Shown: positions 1 through 8,787, numbered from the stretch's first letter. The stretch: 64,000 bases of DNA from Gottfriedia acidiceleris (GCF_023115465.1 NZ_CP096034.1:2170001-2234000), one strand, 5' to 3'. A program made the numbers and translations. Notes: generated by a model not told the origin, from the sequence alone.

Positions 1-699
1 TTTACGTTTTATCAATCACCTGATGACTATAATAGTCGATGGATGGTCGCATCATTTGCACGTATTTTAAGATTAGTTAGTTTTTTAATTGCGATCTCAT
101 TACCGGCATTATATATCGCATTAGTTTCTTTTCACTTTGAAATTATTCCAATTGATCTAGTGTTTAATGTGAAAAGTTCACTAGAGAACGTTCCATACCC
201 ACCCTTAATTGAAGCCCTAGGCATGCAAATAACATTAGAATTACTTAGAGAATCCGCAATCAGACTACCTAATCCAATTGCACAAACACTAGGTGTTGTA
301 GGCGGTTTAGTAATTGGAACTGCAGTCGTACAGGCAAATTTAGTGTCAAATACGATGATTGTTGTCATTTCACTTACTGCAATTGCATCATTTGTTGTAC
401 CAGACAGTGAAATTGGTACCTCTGTCCGCTTGCTTGGATTTCCATTAATGTTTGCAGCATCATTAATAGGTTTAATAGGAATTGTTTTTGGACTTTGTAT
501 TATCCTAATCCATCTTTGTAAACTTGAATCATTCGGGTCACCTTATTTCGCGCCATTTGCTCCACTTAGAAAATCAGATCTAAAAGATACAGTTGTTCGT
601 GCTCCACAATGGAAAATGAAAAAACGACCATTTGCACCTTTACCTAAGAAATTTATACGAGAAAACAATTCTAGAGGATGGGAAAATGATGAAAAATGA
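1..699 (+). CDS. Spore germination protein, GerA/GerKA family A subunit (5' end outside window)
   Basis: This is the C-terminal part (232 residues visible) of the A subunit of a Ger germinant receptor, an inner-membrane complex of the spore that senses nutrients. The frame is open from base 1 and reads FTFYQSPDDYNSRWMVAS, the conserved stretch that precedes the membrane domain of GerA proteins, so the ATG at 43 is internal. Hydrophobic segments follow (about residues 20-45, 95-125 and 145-170), and the end is a basic proline-rich cytoplasmic tail (KKRPFAPLPKKF). It overlaps the B subunit gene by 14 nt, as in other ger operons. The N-terminal half, which carries the soluble domain, lies before the window. 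The family is certain; the paralogue (GerA, GerK, GerB type) cannot be told. Confidence 0.93.
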   Translation, partial: FTFYQSPDDYNSRWMVASFARILRLVSFLIAISLPALYIALVSFHFEIIPIDLVFNVKSSLENVPYPPLIEALGMQITLELLRESAIRLPNPIAQTLGVVGGLVIGTAVVQANLVSNTMIVVISLTAIASFVVPDSEIGTSVRLLGFPLMFAASLIGLIGIVFGLCIILIHLCKLESFGSPYFAPFAPLRKSDLKDTVVRAPQWKMKKRPFAPLPKKFIRENNSRGWENDEK

Positions 700-1792
700 A
701 AAGATGCTTTCAATATCGCAATTTACATTCGTCATCATTCAAGCTCAAATTGGTGTAGGATTACTTTCACTACCATATGTAGTCCATAAACATGCAGGAC
801 ATGATGGTTGGATCTCTACATTAGTAGCTGGAATCGGTGTGTTTTTACTATTACTAATAATGTGGATGCTTGGTACGAGATTTCCGAAAGATACGATCTA
901 TGAATATACAACGAAAATAGTTGGGAAATATGTTGGGATTGTAATTTCGTATCTTTATATTTTGTTTTTCTTTATTGTTGCGATTTATGTCGTGATGATC
1001 ACTATTTCTGTACTTAAAAAATGGATTCTTACATTTACCCCACCTTTTGTATTAATCCTGTTTATAGTTAGTACAGGGGTTTATTTAGCAAAAGAAAATA
1101 TGAAAGTAATCGCACGATTTTTTACTTTCGTTTGTATTTTAATTTTATTTTTAATTTTCTTTGAAATTTGTTCTTACAATAATGTAAATTATCGCTATTT
1201 ATTTCCAATTGGACAGGCGGGTGTTAAAAACATCCTACTAGGATCTCACGATGCACTAATCTCAATGATGGGATTTGAATTCATTTTAGTATTATTTCCG
1301 TATGTAAAAGGAAGTCCAAACAAAATATTAAAATCTGGAACGATCGCAATTAGTTTTGTAAGCCTTTTATATACATTTTTTTTAATTACAAGCTATATGA
1401 GTTTTAGCACAGCGGAAATTGGAATTGTTCCCGAGCCAATTTTATATTTATTAAAATCACTTTCATACGAAGTAATTGAAAGATTAGACCTTGTCTTTCT
1501 TTCTATTTGGGTGGTACCAATCTTAACTTCATTTGTAACCTATTTATATTTAACTAGTTTTGGAATCAGTAAACTCTTAAAGCTTAAAAGCCATGGTAAA
1601 ACAACTATTTTTACCGGACTTGCCATCACAATCATCTGTACTTTAATACCAAATAGTGAAGAATTTGTAATGAAATTTGGGACAATTCTTTCTTTTACAA
1701 GTTATTTTTTTATCTTTGTATTACCTTTAATTCTATTAATTGTTTCGTTTATTAGAAAAAAGAAAGAACTCGGTAATTCATATGAAGTATAA
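686..1792 (+). CDS. Spore germination protein, GerB family (receptor B subunit)
   Basis: A 368-residue integral membrane protein of the APC-superfamily-like spore germination permease family (GerAB/GerKB), the subunit thought to bind the germinant. About ten hydrophobic segments are visible. The opening SISQFTFVIIQAQIGVGLLSLP is the family hallmark. An upstream ATG at 632 exists, but the ATG pair at 686/689 is preceded by AGAGG at 673-677 and overlaps the stop of the A subunit, which is the usual translational coupling, so 686 is chosen. The 3' end overlaps the C subunit start by 11 nt. Confidence 0.93.
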   Translation: MMKNEKMLSISQFTFVIIQAQIGVGLLSLPYVVHKHAGHDGWISTLVAGIGVFLLLLIMWMLGTRFPKDTIYEYTTKIVGKYVGIVISYLYILFFFIVAIYVVMITISVLKKWILTFTPPFVLILFIVSTGVYLAKENMKVIARFFTFVCILILFLIFFEICSYNNVNYRYLFPIGQAGVKNILLGSHDALISMMGFEFILVLFPYVKGSPNKILKSGTIAISFVSLLYTFFLITSYMSFSTAEIGIVPEPILYLLKSLSYEVIERLDLVFLSIWVVPILTSFVTYLYLTSFGISKLLKLKSHGKTTIFTGLAITIICTLIPNSEEFVMKFGTILSFTSYFFIFVLPLILLIVSFIRKKKELGNSYEV

Positions 1793-2909
1793 ATTAATAT
1801 TGATATCTTTAATTTGTATTTTGCCTTTAACTAGTTGTTGGGATCAAAGATTACTAAAGGAGTCTAGGCTAGTTTATAGTGCTGGATTTGATTTAGCAGA
1901 GGATAATAATATGCTAGTAACTGCAGTCATTAAAACAAATAGTCAAGGTGGAAGTGATCCTTCACAAGTTAAAACAACAAATGTCATAATTACTGCTACT
2001 GGAAAAACATCAAGTGATGCAAGAATAAAAGTTACTCGAAAAGTAGCGGGAGATTACGCTACTAATAAAACAAGGGTTTTATTACTTGGAGATGAATTGT
2101 CTAAACAGGATATTTATCCTATATTCGATGTTGTATATAGAGACCCAAGAAGTTCATTAGGGGCAAAAGTTATTATTACTAAGGGGCGAGCGGAAGAAAT
2201 TTTAAAACTGAGCAAAGTAGAGGAAACCCTTATAAGTGAAGAAATTTTGGATTTAGTAACTAACGCAGAAAGACATACGATGGTTCCTATTGAAAATGTA
2301 CAAACAATCTGTACAATTATGTTCGACCCAGGTGAAGATATTTTTTTACCGCTAATTGAAAAAGATGATGATAAATTAATTAATATTTCTGGGGTAGCAT
2401 TATTTAACGACCACAAATATACAGGGTATAATCTTTTAGGTGATGAACCCACTATGTTACTTTTATTTAAAAATCAAATGAAGAAGTATGCAAGATTCAA
2501 TGTAGAAGTTAGTCCGAAAGAAAAGGATATTAGGGAACGGTATATAACGATTCAAGTGAAAAAAAATAAGCCAAAAATGAAAATTAAAGTTTCAAAAGAC
2601 AATAATATAACCGTAAATTTAAATCTAAAATTAGAAGTTGATACACTTGAGTACGCACATGATGAATTAGCTTCCCAAAAAGAAATTGATAAGTTAAATA
2701 AAAAAATTTCAAAGCAATTAACTAAAAAAGCTGAAAGAATCATTAAAACTGTTCAAGAATCAAATTGTGATGCTTTAGGAATTGGTAGACAGTTAATATC
2801 ATTTCATCCAGACGTGTGGAAAAAACTGGATTGGAACAAAGACTATGCTAAAATTACAATTAAACCAAAAGTTGATGTGAAAATTGTTGGAACTGGTATC
2901 TTAAAATAA
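1782..2909 (+). CDS. Spore germination protein, Ger(x)C family lipoprotein (receptor C subunit)
   Basis: A 375-residue lipoprotein forming the third subunit of the germinant receptor. The start at 1782 gives a short basic N-terminus, a hydrophobic stretch and the lipobox LTSC with the lipidated Cys at residue 19, followed by WDQRLLKE, typical of GerC proteins. The longer frame from 1740 would put 14 extra residues in front of the signal peptide and is not used. The mature part is hydrophilic, with the mixed alpha/beta pattern of GerBC. The start lies inside the end of the B gene. It is the last gene of the operon and is followed by a terminator now split by an insertion sequence. Confidence 0.93.
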   Translation: MKYKLILISLICILPLTSCWDQRLLKESRLVYSAGFDLAEDNNMLVTAVIKTNSQGGSDPSQVKTTNVIITATGKTSSDARIKVTRKVAGDYATNKTRVLLLGDELSKQDIYPIFDVVYRDPRSSLGAKVIITKGRAEEILKLSKVEETLISEEILDLVTNAERHTMVPIENVQTICTIMFDPGEDIFLPLIEKDDDKLINISGVALFNDHKYTGYNLLGDEPTMLLLFKNQMKKYARFNVEVSPKEKDIRERYITIQVKKNKPKMKIKVSKDNNITVNLNLKLEVDTLEYAHDELASQKEIDKLNKKISKQLTKKAERIIKTVQESNCDALGIGRQLISFHPDVWKKLDWNKDYAKITIKPKVDVKIVGTGILK

Positions 2910-2983
2910 TAAAAAACCATCCATTGGGATTTGAAGTGCACCCCAAATGTTAGACACGACTAACATTTGGAGGTGCATTTTTT

Positions 2984-3490
2984 ATGACTAAATTTACTAC
3001 TGAACATAAATTAGCGGTAGTTATGCGTTATTTAGAAGGTAAGGAAAGTTTTCGTTCTATTGGTAAGTTATTTGGAACGTCCCATGCTGAAGTGAGAAAC
3101 TGGGTAGCTCAATATAAGGAAAATGGGATTAATGGCTTGCTTAAAAAGTCATATACAAGTTATTCGGTACAGTTTAAACTAAACGTATTAAAGTATATGA
3201 ATGACCACGGGACGTCACCGAATGAAGCAGCTGCAATTTTCAATATTCCTTCCCCTAGAACGATTCGAAAATGGAGGACTCAATTTGAAACACAAGGACA
3301 AGACGCCCTAGAATCAAAGAAAAAGGGGCGACTTTCCATGAAAAAAGAAACAAAGAAAACTACACCCGTTGAAGGATCAATTGAAGAACTTCAAGCTGAA
3401 ATAGAACGTTTACGCATGGAAAATGCATATCTAAAAAAGTTGAATGCCTTAGTTCAAAACAAGGAAAAATCACGAAACAAGACAAAGTAA
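2984..3490 (+). CDS. IS3-family transposase OrfA (helix-turn-helix protein)
   Basis: A 168-residue protein with two N-terminal helix-turn-helix units (about residues 5-55 and 60-105) and a C-terminal coiled coil (IEELQAEIERLRMENAYLKK), the usual OrfA layout for terminal repeat binding and dimerisation. At 3433-3439 the heptamer A AAA AAG lies in frame (Leu-Lys-Lys codons CTA AAA AAG), the canonical -1 slippage site of IS3 elements. Slippage there joins this frame to the OrfB frame, which is open from 3439. The start ATG follows GGAGGTG. Confidence 0.92.
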   Translation: MTKFTTEHKLAVVMRYLEGKESFRSIGKLFGTSHAEVRNWVAQYKENGINGLLKKSYTSYSVQFKLNVLKYMNDHGTSPNEAAAIFNIPSPRTIRKWRTQFETQGQDALESKKKGRLSMKKETKKTTPVEGSIEELQAEIERLRMENAYLKKLNALVQNKEKSRNKTK

Positions 3491-4335
3491 AAGTTGTCTA
3501 TGAATTAAGGCATGAGTTTTCGTTAAAAGAACTTCTACTGCTAGCCAGTATTCCGCGTAGTACGTTTTATTATTGGATGAAAAATCTAGAACGTCCTGAT
3601 CCAGACGCAGAGTTAAAAGTGCTGATAAAAGAAATTTATGAGGAACACGAATTTCGTTATGGCTATCGTAAAATTCGAGACGAGCTTACGAATCGTGGTT
3701 ATAAAGTAAATCATAAAAAAGTTCAACGACTTATGAAAGAACTAGGGATAAAATCACTTGTGAAGGTAAAGAAATATCGCTCTTACAAAGGTGAAGTAGG
3801 TAAGATTGCACCCAATATTTTAAATCGAAATTTTCAAGCTGAAAAACCAAATGAGAAATGGGTTACAGATATAACTGAATTTAAATTATTTGGAGAAAAG
3901 CTATACTTCTCACCTATGTTGGACTTATATAATGGTGAAATAATTGCTTATACAATTGGTTCACGTCCAACTTTTTCACTTGTATCAAATATGTTAGAAC
4001 AATCTCTTGAACGATTAACAGATTCCGATACACTACTAATTCATTCAGACCAAGGGTGGCACTATCAAATGAAAAAATATCGTAGTGCTCTTATTAAACG
4101 TGGAATCACTCAGAGTATGTCACGAAAAGGAAACTGTTACGATAACGCAGTAATTGAAAGTTTCTTTAGTATCATGAAATCTGAACTACTCTATCTTAAA
4201 GAATTTAACAGTGTCGAACACTTTAAACAAGAACTAGCTAAATATATAGATTACTACAATAACAAACGAATTAAGGCAAAATTAAAAGGCATGAGCCCAG
4301 TAAAATACCGAGTTCATGCCCAACAGGCTGCCTAA
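3439..4335 (+). CDS. IS3-family transposase OrfB, DDE catalytic domain, expressed by -1 frameshift
   Basis: The frame is open from the slippage heptamer at 3433-3439 (reading VECLSSKQGKITKQDK) to the stop at 4335, so the functional product is the OrfAB fusion starting at 2984. The ATG at 3577 is internal. The region has an HTH_21-type segment (GYRKIRDEL) and an rve integrase core with the DDE triad visible in WVTDITEF, LIHSDQGWHYQ and NAVIESFFS. No stop or frameshift damages the domain, so the element is probably competent for transposition. Confidence 0.92.
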   Translation, partial: VECLSSKQGKITKQDKVKVVYELRHEFSLKELLLLASIPRSTFYYWMKNLERPDPDAELKVLIKEIYEEHEFRYGYRKIRDELTNRGYKVNHKKVQRLMKELGIKSLVKVKKYRSYKGEVGKIAPNILNRNFQAEKPNEKWVTDITEFKLFGEKLYFSPMLDLYNGEIIAYTIGSRPTFSLVSNMLEQSLERLTDSDTLLIHSDQGWHYQMKKYRSALIKRGITQSMSRKGNCYDNAVIESFFSIMKSELLYLKEFNSVEHFKQELAKYIDYYNNKRIKAKLKGMSPVKYRVHAQQAA

Positions 4336-4400
4336 TTGAAGTAACCAGTCTAACTTTATGGGGTCACTACAGGATTTGAAGTGGATGGTTTTTTGTTTAT

Positions 4401-5048
4401 TTAGAGTACAAAGTAATAAACACAGAAGAAATGACAAAGTGTTCCAAGCATAATGAAAATATGAAAAATTTCATGGAATCCCCAATTTTTAAAGGATAAA
4501 AATTTAGGTTTAATTCCATAAATGACTCCACCAACCGTATAGAAAATTCCACCTATGATTAGCGCGAACATTCCTTTCATGCTGATCGCATCAGATAAAG
4601 GTGCAGAAGCAAGTATAATGACCCAACCTAAGGCAATATAAAGGGCTGTTGATAACCATCTTGGGCAACTAAACCAAATCAACTTGAACAATACACCACA
4701 AAATGCAATGAAAGAAACAATCGAAAAGATGATCCATCCTAATGTTCCTTTTAGACTAATGATACAAAAAGGAGTATATGTACCTGCGATTAAGACAAAT
4801 ATCATTGAATGGTCCATCCGTCTTAAAAAAGCGATTATTTTATCGCTAGCTTTTGCCATATGATAGGTCGTTGAAGCTGAATAGAGAAGAATCATACTTA
4901 CACCGAATGCAATAACCGCAGATGTTTGTAAAATACTTCCACCAGAAAAAGTAGACTTAAAAACCATCGCTAGTAACCCAAAAAGTGATAATACAGCTCC
5001 AACTAAATGTGTCATGGAATTAATAGGCTCACGCATAAAGTTCCCCAT
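4401..5048 (-). CDS. Hemolysin III / PAQR-family membrane protein (YqfA-like)
   Basis: A 215-residue protein with seven hydrophobic segments, matching HlyIII-type members of the PAQR family. The family signatures are visible: NSMTHLVGAVLS near the N-terminus, MILLYSASTTYHM in the second or third helix, RMDHSMIFVLIAGTYTPF in the middle and FHEIFHIFIMLGTLCHF near the C-terminus; the His, Ser and Asp residues are those that bind zinc in PAQR proteins. The start at 5048 is preceded by GGAGGAG six bases upstream; the longer ORF from 5063 would translate that ribosome binding site. Its physiological role in bacilli is not established, and haemolytic activity should not be assumed. Confidence 0.88.
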   Translation of the reverse strand: MGNFMREPINSMTHLVGAVLSLFGLLAMVFKSTFSGGSILQTSAVIAFGVSMILLYSASTTYHMAKASDKIIAFLRRMDHSMIFVLIAGTYTPFCIISLKGTLGWIIFSIVSFIAFCGVLFKLIWFSCPRWLSTALYIALGWVIILASAPLSDAISMKGMFALIIGGIFYTVGGVIYGIKPKFLSFKNWGFHEIFHIFIMLGTLCHFFCVYYFVL

Positions 5049-5189
5049 GTAAATCTCCTCCAACTATGTTATGTAGTTTTGATAACTACATATAAAGTTA
5101 TCATCAACGACGCTATATAGTCAAGTGTTTTAAGAACAAATTTTTTATGATAAAATTAACCTGTAAATTACATAAAAAGAGGACGAAAA

Positions 5190-5762
5190 ATGAAAAAGAT
5201 TATTGAACTAATAGAACAAATAGATTTAGATAAAAAAATATTATTAGATGATATACCTAATCTTGATCTATATATGGATCAAGTAATCCAATTATTTGAT
5301 AATAAATTTGCAAAACCGAATTCTAATGAAAAAGTAATGACAAAAACAATGATTAATAATTACGCAAAAGCTAAATTACTATTCCCAATAAAAAATAAGA
5401 AATACACAAAGAATCACATTATATTAATCAGTTTAATTTATCATTTGAAGGGTGCTCTTTCGATTAATGATATAAAAGAAACCTTAAATGGGTTAAATCA
5501 AAGAATCCTTGAAAACAATGAAATAAATATTGATGTTATTTATTCAAGTTTTTTACATTTAAATGAACTAAACCTCGAAAAGTTTAAAACGGAACTTCAA
5601 CAATCTGGTGAAAATGTAAACAAAGAAATTGAACAGATTGATGATGCGAGTAAAGAATATATCGAGCAATTGCTCTTAATTACTTCTTTCGTTAATATGA
5701 GTAATTTATATAAAAATGCAGCTGAAAAATTAGTAATGGATCTGATTGAGAAGCAGAAATAA
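5190..5762 (+). CDS. DUF1836 domain protein
   Basis: A 190-residue soluble, charged, helical protein. The central part (MTKTMINNYAKAKLLFP followed by KNHIILISLIYHLKGALSINDIKETL) has the look of the DUF1836 family, which resembles a MerR-type winged helix with an initial recognition helix and a wing. The ribosome binding site AAGAGGA precedes the ATG. It is transcribed divergently from the HlyIII gene, with a promoter-sized gap of 141 bp between the starts. A DNA-binding role is an inference from the HTH-like pattern; no target is evident. Confidence 0.65.
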   Translation: MKKIIELIEQIDLDKKILLDDIPNLDLYMDQVIQLFDNKFAKPNSNEKVMTKTMINNYAKAKLLFPIKNKKYTKNHIILISLIYHLKGALSINDIKETLNGLNQRILENNEINIDVIYSSFLHLNELNLEKFKTELQQSGENVNKEIEQIDDASKEYIEQLLLITSFVNMSNLYKNAAEKLVMDLIEKQK

Positions 5763-6040
5763 AATATATTTTGGAGCTTTGTCGATGGGGAGGGGCTAAT
5801 TCGTTTATTTGGACATATCCAATACAGTGGCCCGCCTTATGTTTAGATAAAATGTACGAGGCATTAAAGTATTATTGATGGAATTGAACTCTTCATTTCA
5901 AGTAATTAGCAGAAATATATAGTCTTTTTATTCATTCTAGAAAGGTTTAGAGTATATTTGCTAGTTTTTCACTTGAAATTACTCACGATTGTAGATTCTA
6001 TCGGACGTAATACCCTAATTGGTATAGGTAATTAATTATT

Positions 6041-6250
6041 TTATTTACTATTCTTTTTAATTTAATTGTAGAATAACAACTTTTATTTGCTTTTTTCTTA
6101 AATTTAATTGCAGTTTAACCATTTTTAATTGCGATTTTTAGATATTAATTGCAGTACACTTTTATTTGCACAGATAGAATCACTATTTGCAGTTATCCAG
6201 CACTTAATTGCAGTTCTCAAGACATTATTTACACACTTTATCTGCAGTTC
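6041..6250 (+). repeat. Array of degenerate 21-bp-period repeats, core TTAATTGCAGTT / TTATTTGCA
   Basis: Eleven copies of a short core start at 6041, 6062, 6083, 6104, 6125, 6145, 6162, 6183, 6204, 6225 and 6238. Seven of the ten intervals are exactly 21 bp; the others are 20, 17 and 13. The core alternates between TTAATTGCAG and TTATTTGCA forms, while the remaining 9-12 bases of each unit differ. No open frame runs through it. It lies in a 602-bp gene-free stretch (5763-6364) between the DUF1836 gene and ogt; the rest of that stretch (5763-6040) shows nothing I recognise. Confidence 0.8.
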
Positions 6251-6364
6251 ATTCTAAAATATTTATCAAATTCTTGCTCTTTCATTCTAATATCAGTCCA
6301 TTTTTCTTAATTAAGTCTATAATAAAATTTACATAAGACCATGAAGAGCAAAGGGTGATTTAAA

Positions 6365-6877
6365 ATGCATTCAACTGAAAAATTATATTGGACTTTAATT
6401 GAATATAAAGACTGGAAGATTCACATTGCTGCAACAGTAAAAGGGCTATGTTTCGTAGGCTCACAATGTGGAACCATTCAAGAATTACTTTTATTTAAGG
6501 ATAAATACTTTCCTAGAATTGAAATGATAGAAGATGAAATAATATTAGAAGCTTATAAAAAAGAGATAATTGAATTTTTAGAGGGCGAGCGGACTAATTT
6601 TAAAAGTAGACTTGATTTTCGTGGTACAGCTTTTCAAAATTCAGTTTGGAATGCCCTATGCTCCATCGGTTATGGAGAAACGAAAACTTATTCCGATATT
6701 GCAAGTTACCTAAATAAGCCAAAATCTATTCGAGCAGTCGGGAGAGCAATTGGTGCAAATCCATTATTGATTATAATTCCTTGTCATCGTGTCCTTGGAA
6801 AGGATGGCTCATTAACTGGCTATCGTGGTGGTTTAGAAATGAAGAAAAGCCTTTTAAAAATTGAAACTAGAAACTAA
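6365..6877 (+). CDS. ogt: Methylated-DNA--[protein]-cysteine S-methyltransferase
   Basis: A suicide DNA repair protein that moves the alkyl group from O6-alkylguanine to its own cysteine. The 170-residue length is normal for Ogt/MGMT. The C-terminal domain has the helix-turn-helix segment (FQNSVWNALCSIGYGETKTYSDIA, RAVGRAIGANP) and the active-site motif PCHRVLG at about residues 138-144, with the acceptor Cys intact, followed by LTGYRGGLEMKKSLL. The N-terminal domain is short and divergent, as usual. The start follows AAAGGGTG. It sits alone, downstream of the 21-bp repeat array and upstream of a terminator hairpin. Confidence 0.95.
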   Translation: MHSTEKLYWTLIEYKDWKIHIAATVKGLCFVGSQCGTIQELLLFKDKYFPRIEMIEDEIILEAYKKEIIEFLEGERTNFKSRLDFRGTAFQNSVWNALCSIGYGETKTYSDIASYLNKPKSIRAVGRAIGANPLLIIIPCHRVLGKDGSLTGYRGGLEMKKSLLKIETRN

Positions 6878-7036
6878 AGATGCCATTCTAAATAAAGGTA
6901 CAGGTTTTCTCTCAGGCAGGGGTACAAGGTTATGATGCTCATAGGTTTTATCTTAAAAATAGCTTAAATATTACATGTCATCATTTTCAATTGAATTTTT
7001 AATTAAATTAGTTAGCAGATCGATTCTCAATACTTT

Positions 7037-7063
7037 GAGGCTGTGAAAACAGTCTCTTTTTTT
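7037..7063 (+). terminator. Intrinsic terminator downstream of ogt
   Basis: The stem GAGGCTGT / ACAGTCTC (one G-T pair) with a GAAA tetraloop is followed by seven T residues. It lies about 160 bp after the ogt stop, in the 318-bp gap before the next gene; nothing else is recognised in that gap. Confidence 0.75.
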
Positions 7064-7195
7064 GATCGTACATTTAAAAAGCTTTACATTTATGCTTACG
7101 GACCAAATCTTTTATTATTTATTAGAATTGATTTTAGAAAATAGATTAAAGGAATGATATACTATTTTCAAATAGATACAGGAGGCTTTTAGTAA

Positions 7196-8386
7196 ATGAA
7201 AGAAAAGAATTCAAAACGGCTAGCCAATATTTCACTTATAGTGGCAACTTGCGGTTTCGCTGCAACAATGCCGTTTCAATCTAAATTATTTCAAATCCTT
7301 TCTGGTGGATTTGAGGCAGCTTTAGTAGGTGGTCTTGCGGATTGGTTTGCAGTAACTGCAATGTTTCGTCATCCTCTTGGTATACCGATCCCACATACAG
7401 CCTTATTGCCTAAAAATAGAAAAAAGATTACTGAGGGGATTTTAAGCACACTTAATAATCAGTGGCTAAGTAAGGAAAGTTTAATTGAAAAGGTAGAAGA
7501 ACGTGATTGGATTAATCAAGGTATTAATGCTTTTGAAAAGATGCTTGAAAATGATGAATCTAGAAATAAAATGGTTCATTCAATCAAGCAGTTTGGTGCA
7601 TCTATTCAGGATGATACAATCAAAAAATTCTTATTAAATACCTTTAAACCGACAATTGATTCCATATCATCTCTGAACTTATTAAGTAAAGCTGTGGATA
7701 CGGTTATTGAAAAAGAATGGGATGCAAAGACATATGAATTTTTAATTAATAAAATCGAAGAAACAGTGAGCCTACCACATATTAAGGAATTAATCGGCAA
7801 AGAGGTTATACAGTTTATTGAGCGTAAGTTTTTTATGATAAAAGCTTTTCTACCAATGATTGGAGAAGAGAAAATCACAGAATTTATACATAGCGGATTA
7901 ATCGATTTACTAACGGAATTAAAACACCCAAATAGTGATAGAAGGAATTTCATTTTATCGTTTATTCGATTGGAAGCTGAAAAAAATAAATCGAATGAAA
8001 ACATTATTCGCCAATTAGATGAATGGAAAAATAAAGGCTATGAATATATTGTAGATCAAGCAATTAAACTGTTTAGAAATAAAATGAATGATGAAGAATT
8101 TATTTTAAATGCTATCGAAAAAATAATCAGCTTCATTAAAAATTCGAATTGGATTAATAATGTTGAGCAAAGTTTTAAGAAACTATTAACTAATACAATT
8201 GAAAAATATCATCACAAAATTAGTGATTTAGTAAGGTACAATATTGAAAAATTATCTACTGAAGAAATAACTGATTTGTTGGAAAATAAAATTGGAAAGG
8301 ATATTACTTGGATTCGTGTAAATGGTGCTGTTTGTGGATTTATTATTGGATTAGTATTAACAAGCCTAAGATTGATTTTCACATAA
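7196..8386 (+). CDS. DUF445 family membrane protein
   Basis: A 396-residue protein of the DUF445 (YjiN-like) family. The N-terminus has a transmembrane hairpin (ISLIVATCGFAATMPF, GGFEAALVGGLADWFAVTAMF) followed by the family signature FRHPLGIPIPHTALLPKNRKKI. A long charged helical region (about 80-365) looks like a coiled-coil-rich soluble domain, and a C-terminal hydrophobic segment (GAVCGFIIGLVLTSLRLIF) returns it to the membrane. AGGAGG precedes the ATG. The function of the family is not established; the strong terminator directly downstream suggests a monocistronic gene. Confidence 0.88.
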   Translation: MKEKNSKRLANISLIVATCGFAATMPFQSKLFQILSGGFEAALVGGLADWFAVTAMFRHPLGIPIPHTALLPKNRKKITEGILSTLNNQWLSKESLIEKVEERDWINQGINAFEKMLENDESRNKMVHSIKQFGASIQDDTIKKFLLNTFKPTIDSISSLNLLSKAVDTVIEKEWDAKTYEFLINKIEETVSLPHIKELIGKEVIQFIERKFFMIKAFLPMIGEEKITEFIHSGLIDLLTELKHPNSDRRNFILSFIRLEAEKNKSNENIIRQLDEWKNKGYEYIVDQAIKLFRNKMNDEEFILNAIEKIISFIKNSNWINNVEQSFKKLLTNTIEKYHHKISDLVRYNIEKLSTEEITDLLENKIGKDITWIRVNGAVCGFIIGLVLTSLRLIFT

Positions 8387-8401
8387 TATTTCATTCTAAA
8401 G

Positions 8402-8437
8402 CCTTAATTAACGTAAAAAGTTAATTAAGGTTTTTTT
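8402..8437 (+). terminator. Intrinsic terminator after the DUF445 gene
   Basis: The perfect 11-bp stem CCTTAATTAAC / GTTAATTAAGG with a 7-base loop is followed by seven T residues. The gap beyond it (8438-8787) holds the zwf upstream region; I see no gene, only AT-rich sequence and the ribosome binding site AGAGGAGG just before zwf. Confidence 0.85.
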
Positions 8438-8787
8438 CACCTTAAGAAAGTAAATTGGTAGCAGAGAATAAGTATCGACAAGTTTCCAATTTTTGGAATT
8501 AAGTATAAAGTGCAACGACTCCTATGTTCTTCGCCTATAGCCTCACCAATCGATGAGTTTTCTTTAAATGAAATTAAAAAAATCCAATAAATAGAAACAT
8601 AAGCATTTTATTGGAAAGAAAAATTTTTTTCATGTATTATAGGTTTGGGTAAAAAATATTTTCCGAATGAATAATTGGAATGAATTATTTGAACTAACAT
8701 TAGCTCTAAATAAAAATTAAAGATCGTTTGAAAATATATTTTTTATTATCATCTAGTTAAAAGTTCGACTAAGAGGAGGTTTAGTTA

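Larger units (their letters stand above)
2932..4371 (+). mobile_element. IS3-family insertion sequence (IS150-like), intact, 1440 bp
   Basis: The element carries two overlapping frames joined by a -1 frameshift signal, and imperfect terminal inverted repeats: the left end starts TGAAGTGCACCCCA and the right end, read inward, starts TGTAGTGACCCCATAAAG; both reach GTTAGAC. GGATT flanks it on both sides (2927-2931 and 4372-4376), a plausible 5-bp target duplication. The identity continues into the left tip, because GGATTTGAAGTG occurs at 2927-2938 and 4372-4383, so the exact left boundary is uncertain by up to 7 bp. All catalytic residues are present. Confidence 0.9.
2911..4394 (+). terminator. 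gerC intrinsic terminator, split by an IS
   Basis: The left arm AAAAAACCATCCA (2911-2923) and the right arm TGGATGGTTTTTT (4382-4394) are perfect 13-bp complements, and they lie on opposite sides of the insertion sequence at 2932-4371. Removing the element and one target copy rebuilds a normal Rho-independent hairpin with a loop of roughly a dozen bases just after the gerC stop. Confidence 0.85.

Noticed and set aside
6041-6250. CRISPR array
   Set aside because: The unit is only 21 bp with a 9-12 bp conserved core and no spacer of 30 bp or more; no cas genes are present.
7606-8004. 132-residue minus-strand ORF
   Set aside because: Antisense shadow of the DUF445 gene with no ribosome binding site.
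8438-8787. Riboswitch or leader RNA before zwf copy 1
   Set aside because: No stable hairpin with a T tract or known riboswitch core was seen.
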